Source: Pseudomonas sp. WS 5079 (GTDB lineage Bacteria > Pseudomonadota > Gammaproteobacteria > Pseudomonadales > Pseudomonadaceae). From it: a DNA stretch of 64,000 nucleotides. Location of the stretch: NCBI RefSeq assembly GCF_012985465.1, contig NZ_JAAQWN010000006.1, forward strand, positions 62,001 to 126,000. Direction: 5' to 3'. Below, one piece after another: positions 17,316 to 23,365 of the stretch. Both the position numbers and the translations under genes were made by a program. The notes beneath the pieces were generated by a model. It worked only from the letters and a program-made list of their open reading frames with translations, was not told where the DNA came from and ran no database searches. Each line of letters begins with the position of its first letter. Position 1 is the first letter of the stretch.

Positions 17316-18533
17316 TCAAGCCTTTTTCGAACGTGGCAACAGAATCGCCAGCACCCCGAGCAGCGGCAGGAACGAGCACAGCGTGTACACGTACTCGATG
17401 CCGTGGATGTCTGCCAGGTAGCCCAGCAACGCCGCACCAATCCCGCCAAACCCGAACATCAGGCCGAAGAACACCCCGGCGATCATTCCCACATTGCCCG
17501 GTACCAATTCCTGCGCGTAAACCACAATCGCCGAGAACGCCGAAGCCAGGATAAAGCCGATCACCACACTGAGCACGCTGGTCCAGAACAGGTCGACATG
17601 GGGCAACAGCAGGGTAAAAGGCGCCACACCCAGGATCGAGAACCAGATCACCGCCTTGCGGCCGATCTTGTCGCCAATCGGCCCGCCAAAGAACGTGCCC
17701 GCCGCCACCGCCCCCAGGAACAGGAACAGATGCAACTGCGAGCTGGCCACCGACAGGTCGAACTTCTCGATCAGGTAAAAGGTGAAGTAACTGGTGAAGC
17801 TGGCCATGTAGAAGTACTTGGAAAACACCAACAGCCCCAGCACCACCAACGCACCGAGCACGCGGTTTTTCGACAGGCCGTGGGTAGCGGCCTGGCCCTG
17901 CTTGAGTTTGAACAGGTTCAAATGGTTGCGGTACCAGCGGCTGATCGCATACAGCACACCCAGGGCGAATACCGCGAACAAGCCGAACCACGCCACATTG
18001 CCCTGGCCATACGGAATGATGATCGCCGCCGCCAGCAACGGGCCAAACGCCGAACCTGCGTTACCGCCAACCTGGAAGGTCGACTGCGCCAGGCCATAGC
18101 GCCCACCCGAGGCCAGGCGCGCCACGCGGGACGCCTCCGGGTGAAAGGTCGAGGAACCAATGCCGATCAACGCCGCCGCCAGTAGGATCAGCGGGAAACT
18201 GCCGACCTGGGACATCATCAAAATCCCCACCAGCGTACAGATCATCCCGCAGGGCAGCAGGAACGGCTTGGGATGGCGATCGGTGTAATACCCCACCCAC
18301 GGCTGGAGCAGCGAGGCCGTGAGCTGGAACGTCAGGGTAATCAGGCCGACCTGGGTAAACGTCAGGCCATAACTTTGCTTGAGCATCGGGTAGATCGACG
18401 GCAACACCGCCTGGATCAAGTCATTGATCAAGTGCGCCAGCGCCACGGCGCCGATGATACGCATGACCAACGGGCTGGATTGCGCCGCGGCCGGCGTCGT
18501 AGCCACTGAAGGCTGGGAATTGGTAAGAGCCAT
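17316..18533 (-). CDS. fsr: MFS exporter of the fosmidomycin-resistance (Fsr) type
   Basis: 405 residues from ATG 18533; the extension upstream is Cys-rich and unlikely. Twelve hydrophobic segments with the early motif LAHLINDLIQAVLPSIYPML and the GYYTDRHPKPF loop match the Fsr branch of the major facilitator superfamily. The family exports fosmidomycin and related compounds; the natural substrate is unknown. It is transcribed toward hrpL and is not obviously linked to the secretion cluster. A perfect inverted repeat lies 81 bp upstream. Confidence 0.85.
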   Translation of the reverse strand: MALTNSQPSVATTPAAAQSSPLVMRIIGAVALAHLINDLIQAVLPSIYPMLKQSYGLTFTQVGLITLTFQLTASLLQPWVGYYTDRHPKPFLLPCGMICTLVGILMMSQVGSFPLILLAAALIGIGSSTFHPEASRVARLASGGRYGLAQSTFQVGGNAGSAFGPLLAAAIIIPYGQGNVAWFGLFAVFALGVLYAISRWYRNHLNLFKLKQGQAATHGLSKNRVLGALVVLGLLVFSKYFYMASFTSYFTFYLIEKFDLSVASSQLHLFLFLGAVAAGTFFGGPIGDKIGRKAVIWFSILGVAPFTLLLPHVDLFWTSVLSVVIGFILASAFSAIVVYAQELVPGNVGMIAGVFFGLMFGFGGIGAALLGYLADIHGIEYVYTLCSFLPLLGVLAILLPRSKKA

Positions 18534-18613
18534 GAGGAACGTTTCCGTACAGCAGATGGATGCACAGGTGCAGGTGCGACAATGTGCCATTTTTCGGGGC
18601 AGGAAGGCTATCC

Positions 18614-18629
18614 CGTTAGCAGGCTAACG
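18614..18629. promoter_or_regulatory. Inverted repeat, possible operator of the Fsr-like exporter
   Basis: CGTTAGC-AG-GCTAACG, a perfect 7-bp dyad with a 2-bp centre, upstream of the exporter. The size fits a TetR-, MarR- or ArsR-type dimer site; no regulator gene is next to it. Confidence 0.45.
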
Positions 18630-18749
18630 AGTAGGTGAATCGATGCAGCGCTCATGGGTTGTAAAGGGCCAACAAGATGGATCCGTCTAATTTGAGGGAC
18701 ATTTCCTAGAGAATCCTTCGGCCTTGTGCCTGGTAAGAACACCCCACAT

Positions 18750-18849
18750 CAAAGGTGGGAGCGGGCTTGCCCGCGATGGCGGTGGGTCAATCAACTCCCG
18801 TATTGGCTGGCTCACCGCCATCGCGAGCACGCCCGCTCCCACACTTTGA
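18750..18849. repeat. REPIN (inverted pair of REP sequences)
   Basis: A REP unit starting CAAAGGTGGGAGCGGGCTTG is followed about 60 bp later by its inverted partner ending CCCGCTCCCACACTTTG; the two can fold into one long hairpin. This is the typical P. fluorescens-group doublet moved by a RAYT transposase encoded elsewhere. Confidence 0.9.
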
Positions 18850-18993
18850 TTTTCGCGACCTGGGGAACTGCACAAATCCCCAGCCACTGGTCGCCTCACC
18901 CGGTGTTTTTGCTTAAACAGTTGATAGCGTAGATAAATTTTCAAAAAAAGCGCTTGACGCATTCCCGTTCTCCGCGAATAATGCGCGCCACTT

Positions 18994-19070
18994 GGCTACA
19001 TAGCTCAGTTGGTTAGAGCATAGCATTCATAATGCTGGGGTCCGGGGTTCAAGTCCCTGTGTAGCCACCA
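18994..19070 (+). tRNA. tRNA-Met (anticodon CAT)
   Basis: 77 nt including encoded CCA. Acceptor arms GGCTACA and TGTAGCC pair; the anticodon loop is TTCATAA with anticodon CAT between stems TAGCA and TGCTG; the T-loop is GTTCAAG. It looks like an elongator methionine tRNA. Its 3' end is the insertion site of the island that follows. Confidence 0.95.
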
Positions 19071-19075
19071 AGTAC
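19057..19075 (+). repeat. attL: tRNA-Met 3' end
   Basis: CTGTGTAGCCACCAAGTAC. The same sequence with one G missing is at 36712-36729, and weaker similarity extends upstream to GTTCAA (19047 and 36702). These are the left and right attachment sites of the island. Confidence 0.85.
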
Positions 19076-19117
19076 CGATCCATAGATGTCTACAGCAGTC
19101 TATGAATCACCTCAAGA

Positions 19118-19145
19118 AGCCCGCCTCGTGCGGGCTTTCTTGTTT
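19118..19145 (+). terminator. Terminator downstream of tRNA-Met
   Basis: AGCCCGC-CTCGT-GCGGGCT followed by TTCTTGTTT. It lies inside the island, so the element brings a terminator for the tRNA it interrupts; another terminator sits just beyond attR. Confidence 0.85.
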
Positions 19146-19184
19146 CTGGCTGTCCACCTCTATCTACCCCTATCCTTCCCCTCC

Positions 19185-19204
19185 GTGTATGCCCACGTGT
19201 ATGC
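19185..19204 (+). repeat. Left copy of a 20-bp direct repeat (possible integrase arm site)
   Basis: GTGTATGCCCACGTGTATGC, itself a tandem of GTGTATGC units. A copy differing at two positions lies at 36629-36648, near the other end of the island in the same orientation. This suggests arm-type binding sites for the integrase. Confidence 0.6.
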
Positions 19205-19236
19205 TTCATAAAAAATTGAACTGAAGGCATACAAGG

Positions 19237-20478
19237 ATGAAACGCACAGATATCAAGCGACGCCCTCTCGCTGACACGACACTCTCCAGCCTGGAGCCTG
19301 AGGCCGGGACATACCGCGAACTAGACAGCCCAGGGCTGTATTTCAGGGTCAAGCCAAACGGCCAGAAGTCCTGGGAGTTACGTTACAAGAAGCCGGACGG
19401 CAAATGGTCATGGCTTGGTCTTGGCGGCTATCCGGAAGTGGGTGGCGCTTTCGCTCGACAGAAAGCGGCTGATCTACGCGCAGACGCATCGGAAGGTAAG
19501 AACCCGATCACCTCGAAGAAAGCTCGCCAAGCCGCCGAGATCGACGCGGCCAATGACACCTTTGAAGCATTGGCAAGGGAGTGGCACACGTCTCGCCTTA
19601 GCGGCTGGGATGCTGGTACGGCCAAAAGGATACTTGGCGCACTCGAACGCCATGTATTCCCCTCGCTCGGTAAACGCCCCTACACCTCAATCATGTCGAT
19701 GGAGTGGATGGAGCTATTGAGAGGGCTTGAGCGTCAGGGGATTCTGGAACAGATGAGCCGTGTGAGGGCCTACTGCAAAGATATCTATGACCTGGCTCGC
19801 GTAACAGGCAGAGCCGTCAACAACCCGTTGGAGGGTGTGCATAAATTTCTGTCCTCGGGAAAGGCAGAGAACTACGCCCACGTCTCCCCCGATGAGCTTC
19901 CGGGGTTACTTCGAGCGATACGCTCCTACCCCCACGCGAAAGATGTTCAGCTCGGCCTGAGGCTGCTGACCCTGATGGCTGTACGCCCCAGCGAACTCCG
20001 AGAAGCACACTGGGTAGAGTTCGATTTCGACAAGAAGCTCTGGACCGTTCCAGTCGAGCGCAAGGGCCGCAAGAAAGGTCGTGAGCACCTGGTGCCACTA
20101 TGCATTCAAGCAGTGGAAGCACTATTAGAGCTTCGGCAAATAACCGGAGCTTACCCACTCCTGTTTCCAGGTAGAAGCGACCGCACTAAACCCCGCAGCG
20201 ATACCGTATTCCTAATGGCACTCAGACGCCTTGGTTACGAGGGCCGCCAGACCGGCCATGGCTTCCGCCACATCGCCAGCACGATCCTCAACGAGCACGG
20301 ATATCCAGCTGACCATATCGAGGCCCAACTCAGCCACAAGGCACAAGGTGTTCGAGGGATTTACAACAAGGCTCAGTACCTTGAGCAACGCACACAGATG
20401 ATGCAGTGGTACGCCGATCATCTCGACTCCCTAGAGGCCGGGAATGTAGTGCAAGGTCAATTTGGGAAGGCAGTGTGA
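19237..20478 (+). CDS. int: P4-type tyrosine integrase
   Basis: 413 residues starting at ATG after AAGG. The N-terminal arm-binding DUF4102 domain (LYFRVKPNGQKSWELRYKKP) is followed by a core-binding domain (about 105-190) and a catalytic domain with R in LMAVRPSELREAHW, HGFRH and the LSHKAQ...YNKAQYLEQR region that ends in the tyrosine segment. It catalyses site-specific recombination at the tRNA 3' end. It sits immediately inside attL reading into the island, the normal arrangement. A remnant of its last codons recurs in inverted orientation at 36.2 kb. Confidence 0.96.
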   Translation: MKRTDIKRRPLADTTLSSLEPEAGTYRELDSPGLYFRVKPNGQKSWELRYKKPDGKWSWLGLGGYPEVGGAFARQKAADLRADASEGKNPITSKKARQAAEIDAANDTFEALAREWHTSRLSGWDAGTAKRILGALERHVFPSLGKRPYTSIMSMEWMELLRGLERQGILEQMSRVRAYCKDIYDLARVTGRAVNNPLEGVHKFLSSGKAENYAHVSPDELPGLLRAIRSYPHAKDVQLGLRLLTLMAVRPSELREAHWVEFDFDKKLWTVPVERKGRKKGREHLVPLCIQAVEALLELRQITGAYPLLFPGRSDRTKPRSDTVFLMALRRLGYEGRQTGHGFRHIASTILNEHGYPADHIEAQLSHKAQGVRGIYNKAQYLEQRTQMMQWYADHLDSLEAGNVVQGQFGKAV

Positions 20479-20672
20479 GAGCACTTACCCTGCCCCCCTC
20501 TAAATCCGGTGTAACGCGTGTTACTCGTGTAACGCCACTCGCCGAGTGCCCGGATTCATTGGCTTTCACGCACGTTACACAGTTCAACAGCTTAACGTAT
20601 ATGCGATGTAACACTGCCCTTGCGTGTAACGCCAAAGTCATTACATGCCTGCTGTGGGCAAGCGGTCTAAAC
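20416..20672 (+). repeat. GTGTAAC-rich cluster A, left half of a long inverted repeat
   Basis: From the last codons of the integrase to about 20672. GTGTAAC or its complement occurs at 20509-20515, 20518-20524, 20527-20533, 20574-20580, about 20607-20613 and 20624-20630, next to a C/T-rich run. The block matches, in inverted orientation, 35970-36218, including the GGCAGTGTGAGAGCAC and TTCATTGGCTTTCACG stretches. The repeats resemble replication iterons or recombination arm sites. An open frame through it (GVTRVTRVTP) is probably a by-product of the repeats. Confidence 0.75.
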
Positions 20673-20760
20673 ATGCGCCTACAAAACGGCTTTCGCTGGC
20701 CACTCGCTTTGAATGCAGGGCGCGGGACTCCCCGTTACACGGTGCCTGAGACAGTTGGCA

Positions 20761-21600
20761 ATGAATGATCACCAACCCATTTTGCATTTGGCGTTAAGCC
20801 GAGGCTTGTTCAGTTATCTCTCTACGCAACCGCTCTATGACCTCTGCCGTGAGCAGGTCACTGACGCCTGTCGTTTGATCGACCAATGCTGTCTGCGCAT
20901 TCATGGTGAAGATATCAACAAAGATCTTGTCAGCATGTGCATTCAGACGACGATCCATGAGGAGACAATTTTTCAGTATGCCTCCACCGACACTAGTGCA
21001 CGCCTCGCGCATTGGGTCCGCATGTACAGCAATTGCTACTCGGCATCAGAGCGTGATGCTCATTCTGCATACATCATGGCTTGTGCCGTAAAAGCGCTGG
21101 AGACGATAGCCAGCTGGATGCACACAGCCGACCAAGAGGCGTGGTCTCATGTCTCCGAACTTCCCACCGACTGGCCCAAGGATCTCTACTGCCAATTCGT
21201 AGAGATGCAGGTCGATCCGAACACGCGCATTGAGGCGCTTGATCAGTACGTCCTCCACTTGGAACCGATCACGTCCTTACCCTGCCTTACCGCAGATGAA
21301 CTGAGACCTATCGCCCACCGCGCGATTAAGAATGCCACCCGCAAAATCGGCGGCATCATCAGCGGCATGGAGCGTAACGAAGAGATTAGCGTTCGAGACG
21401 CCGCAATAGTTAAACAGGGACGTCACTACCGCGCAGCGGGGATGTTCAAACGCAACGTTGCAACGAAGGTACATGCCTGGCTACAGCGTGAGGTCGCCAA
21501 ACCTCCAAAACAACGGCCTGATTGGATTGCACTTGAAACCGAAAAGCCCCTAACTCGCAAAAGCGTTGAGACCATTCTCAAACGCAACTTGGTGCTGTAG
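20761..21600 (+). CDS. Conserved-looking island protein of unknown function
   Basis: 279 residues from ATG 20761; the longer frame upstream is rejected because it extends into the cluster A flank. The protein is soluble, mostly helical, Cys-containing in the first half, and ends in a basic segment (ETILKRNLVL). No enzymatic motif or membrane segment is seen. It lies between the left iteron-like cluster and the AlpA gene, where a replication, excision or regulatory role would be natural, but nothing in the sequence proves one. Function not recognised. Confidence 0.7.
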   Translation: MNDHQPILHLALSRGLFSYLSTQPLYDLCREQVTDACRLIDQCCLRIHGEDINKDLVSMCIQTTIHEETIFQYASTDTSARLAHWVRMYSNCYSASERDAHSAYIMACAVKALETIASWMHTADQEAWSHVSELPTDWPKDLYCQFVEMQVDPNTRIEALDQYVLHLEPITSLPCLTADELRPIAHRAIKNATRKIGGIISGMERNEEISVRDAAIVKQGRHYRAAGMFKRNVATKVHAWLQREVAKPPKQRPDWIALETEKPLTRKSVETILKRNLVL

Positions 21601-21698
21601 CTAAAATTTCAATCGGATTTCAATTGGAAGTGAACTGCTCACCACCGACCTACACCTAGATCATTGCTCTCAGTCCTAACCAGTCGAGAGCAAGACCT

Positions 21699-21980
21699 AT
21701 GAAAGCCCCTATCACTGAAATTCCCCGCCTTAACCCAACCACTCCAAGTCCAATGTTTGACGCATCGTCGACATTGATCCGTATGCCCGAGGTCGAGCGG
21801 ATCGTGGGCATGAAGCGCTCCACCATCTACAAACTCATGCAGCGCACAGATAGTGGCTTTCCCCTGCCCGTCAAATTGAGCAACAGCAACGCTCGCGGCG
21901 CGCCAGTAGCTTGGGTTTTATCTGAAATCCAAACATGGGCACGAAGCCGCATAGAGGCTCGCGACCAGGTGGCAGCATGA
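21699..21980 (+). CDS. alpA: AlpA-family regulator
   Basis: 93 residues with the AlpA/MerR-like winged helix: LIRMPEVERIVGMKRSTIYK at about 28-47, then SGFPLPVKLS and VAWVLSEIQTWARSRIEAR. In P4-like elements and CP4-57, AlpA-type proteins activate integrase or excision genes or control the replication operon. The stop overlaps the next start (ATGA). Confidence 0.92.
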   Translation: MKAPITEIPRLNPTTPSPMFDASSTLIRMPEVERIVGMKRSTIYKLMQRTDSGFPLPVKLSNSNARGAPVAWVLSEIQTWARSRIEARDQVAA

Positions 21981-22282
21981 AAAATCGTGTCGCCAATAGG
22001 GCCATCGTGCAGCCCTTTTCTGTACTCAGAAAAGTCGGGTTCTCGTCACGCGGTATGCAGCGTTTTGAACGTTACCGCACGGAGCAAAAACGCCTGAACC
22101 GGGACGTCATGGTGATGCGATGGAGAGATGGCATCTGGTGCGCATTGTCAGTTCCTTGCCAAGCCCCGCAAGCAATCATCGTCGACGAAGGCCAACAGAT
22201 AGACGCCTACGAGGATGCACGCGCCTGCCTCGAAGGCGACCTGTTGCCCTTTGTCTACCTGCGCTGGGACGTCCATGCCTGA
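21977..22282 (+). CDS. Small hypothetical protein coupled to AlpA
   Basis: 101 residues from the ATG that overlaps the alpA stop, so translated by coupling. Basic N-terminal half (MQRFERYRTEQKRLNRD) and an acidic C-terminal half; soluble. No recognised domain. It is followed by a hairpin at 22289-22316 and then the immunity RNA region. Confidence 0.65.
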   Translation: MKNRVANRAIVQPFSVLRKVGFSSRGMQRFERYRTEQKRLNRDVMVMRWRDGIWCALSVPCQAPQAIIVDEGQQIDAYEDARACLEGDLLPFVYLRWDVHA

Positions 22283-22288
22283 AACGAA

Positions 22289-22316
22289 AACGCCCCCGGC
22301 GGCAACCGGAGGCGTT
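22289..22316 (+). terminator. GC-rich hairpin after the alpA operon
   Basis: AACGCC-C-CCGG, 6-nt loop, CCGG-A-GGCGTT with one mismatch in the stem. No T-tract follows, so termination strength is uncertain. It separates the AlpA unit from the antisense-RNA leader. Confidence 0.5.
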
Positions 22317-22436
22317 GAGGTGAATCTACATGCTTGATCAATTTATGCCGCATCGAAAAAATCCGCAAGTGATCTGCACAGTTGCACTTTCAAAAAACGG
22401 GCGTTACTCTCTGGCTGTCGCTGCAAATTCAGCGAA

Positions 22437-22502
22437 CGGGTTTGGCGACCCGAGTACATACAGGCGCACAGGCGCCCCATACCGATTGCAGGCGCTTTTT
22501 TT
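22437..22502 (+). promoter_or_regulatory. seqA-like target plus terminator/antiterminator leader
   Basis: CGGGTTTGGCGA at 22437-22448 is complementary, with one bulged base, to the loop region TCGCCAACCCG (22576-22586) of the antisense RNA downstream. Right after it GGCGCC (22471-22476) can pair with GGCGCT (22491-22496), followed by a T-run: a Rho-independent terminator. Alternatively GCGCC pairs with GGCGC at 22463-22467 around ACAG, which would disable that terminator. This is the layout expected of P4 immunity: pairing at seqA decides early termination of the replication operon. Confidence 0.7.
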
Positions 22503-22520
22503 GTGCCCGCATTCCTGCTT

Positions 22521-22601
22521 TATGGCGGCTGTGCGTGGGAGACCTTCGGGTCTGCCGGGGTCCTGTATGCCCGGTTCGCCAACCCGCGCACAGCTGCCAC
22601 C
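22521..22601 (+). ncRNA. P4 CI / C4-like antisense immunity RNA
   Basis: A 12-bp outer stem pairs 22524-22535 (GGCGGCTGTGCG) with 22587-22598 (CGCACAGCTGCC, one G-U pair). Inside are AGACC-TTCG-GGTCT (22540-22553) and CCGGG/CCCGG (22555-22574). The unpaired TTCGCCAACCC that follows is complementary to sites on both sides (22437-22448 and 22609-22617). This architecture, between alpA and the primase operon, is that of the P4 CI RNA and the C4 RNAs of P1/P7. Ends are approximate; the RNA would be processed from the leader transcript. Confidence 0.85.
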
Positions 22602-22604
22602 CGA

Positions 22605-22649
22605 ATTCGTTTGGCGACGATCAGTGGCAGCTCCTCACATACAGGAGCT
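22605..22649 (+). promoter_or_regulatory. seqC-like target and Shine-Dalgarno hairpin
   Basis: GTTTGGCGA at 22609-22617 repeats the core of the seqA-like site and is complementary to the antisense RNA loop. Just after it AGCTCCT (22629-22635) pairs perfectly with AGGAGCT (22643-22649), burying the AGGAG ribosome site of the next gene in a 7-bp hairpin. Both features point to translational control of the first gene of the replication operon. Confidence 0.65.
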
Positions 22650-22656
22650 TCACCAA

Positions 22657-22815
22657 ATGCACGCCCTCAATCCGTCCAGAATTCGCGCCGCCGCTCATCG
22701 AGCAATGGCTCTCGCCGCTTTACACGCAAACTCCAGCCTCGCTACACGCCTTTCCCGCTACAACGCCCATATGTCCAAGGCTCGCGCCCTGGAAGCCGCA
22801 GGGGGTGCCCAATGA
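22657..22815 (+). CDS. Small basic protein at the head of the replication operon
   Basis: 52 residues from ATG 22657, with AGGAG 9 bases upstream. A longer frame from 22330 is rejected because it would run through the terminator and the antisense RNA. The product is Ala/Arg-rich and helical (MHALNPSRIRAAAHRAMALA). Its place matches kil and other short genes controlled by CI RNA in P4, but similarity to kil cannot be judged by eye. It overlaps the next gene by 4 bases. Confidence 0.7.
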   Translation: MHALNPSRIRAAAHRAMALAALHANSSLATRLSRYNAHMSKARALEAAGGAQ

Positions 22816-23096
22816 ACATGCTCCCAGGCTTTGCACTGCCCGAGGATCTCCTCTGCGTCAGCCAGGACGCCGAAGCCGGTCTGCCTATCGACGCCATCAC
22901 CTGTGCGCTCGACCGTGCCGACTCCGTTCTCATGCTGCTGGAGGACCACTTAGACGGGGATAAACCCCTGCTCTCCAACCGCGTGCTGTCGTCTGTTATT
23001 TGGGACGTGCGCGGCACTTTGGGCTTGATCAAAACACTCACCATGTACGGTGACGCATCTTCTGTGCCGATGAGCCAGAAAGGCGGTGCGCTATGA
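22812..23096 (+). CDS. Small acidic island protein of unknown function
   Basis: 94 residues from ATG 22812, which overlaps the preceding stop (ATGA). Acidic, helical, with ALDRADSVLMLLEDHLDGD and no recognised motif. It ends with a 4-base overlap into the DUF3077 gene. The strict coupling of four consecutive genes (22657-26250) suggests equal expression with the primase. Confidence 0.75.
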   Translation: MNMLPGFALPEDLLCVSQDAEAGLPIDAITCALDRADSVLMLLEDHLDGDKPLLSNRVLSSVIWDVRGTLGLIKTLTMYGDASSVPMSQKGGAL

Positions 23097-23365
23097 CTCA
23101 CTCCATCACTCGTGGACGCACCGAGTTTTCTCCTGCCAACGGTAACGGCCAAAACCTGTTTCGGGTGAATGCCGGTATCCCACTGGAGGACGCACTTGAA
23201 GCCGTCTCCCAAATTCTGCACCACGCCAATCAACTGATCCTTGACGCCGCCATCAGCGATGCGGGCGAGCGCTTTAGTTGGCCTGCGTTCTACCTCGGAG
23301 AGATGGCCAAGGCGCTAATCGACGACGTGAACGAGGCGTTGCTTGAGTCGAGGGCCGCCCTATGA
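23093..23365 (+). CDS. DUF3077-family small protein
   Basis: 90 residues. The segment NLFRVNAGIPLEDALEAVSQILHHAN has the pattern of DUF3077 proteins, which are common in Pseudomonas genomes and islands and have no known function. Helical and soluble. Four-base overlaps on both sides place it firmly in the replication operon. Confidence 0.8.
   Translation: MTHSITRGRTEFSPANGNGQNLFRVNAGIPLEDALEAVSQILHHANQLILDAAISDAGERFSWPAFYLGEMAKALIDDVNEALLESRAAL

Noticed and set aside
20406..20768. An open frame through cluster A (GVTRVTRVTPL...) and a similar minus-strand frame at 35869-36159 (GVTGVTGVTPF...).
   Set aside because: The Val-Thr repeats are simply translated GTNAC units, the frames lack ribosome sites, and both lie in the inverted repeat. 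Some conservation of the peptide is visible, so a real small protein is not fully excluded.
22330..22656. An N-terminal extension of the small protein at 22657, from ATG 22330.
   Set aside because: It would translate the terminator, the T-run and the folded antisense RNA. The start at 22657 has its own AGGAG.
22330..22660. The repeated TTTGGCGAC sequences as a CRISPR-like array.
   Set aside because: There are only two copies with unequal spacing, and they are explained as antisense-RNA targets.
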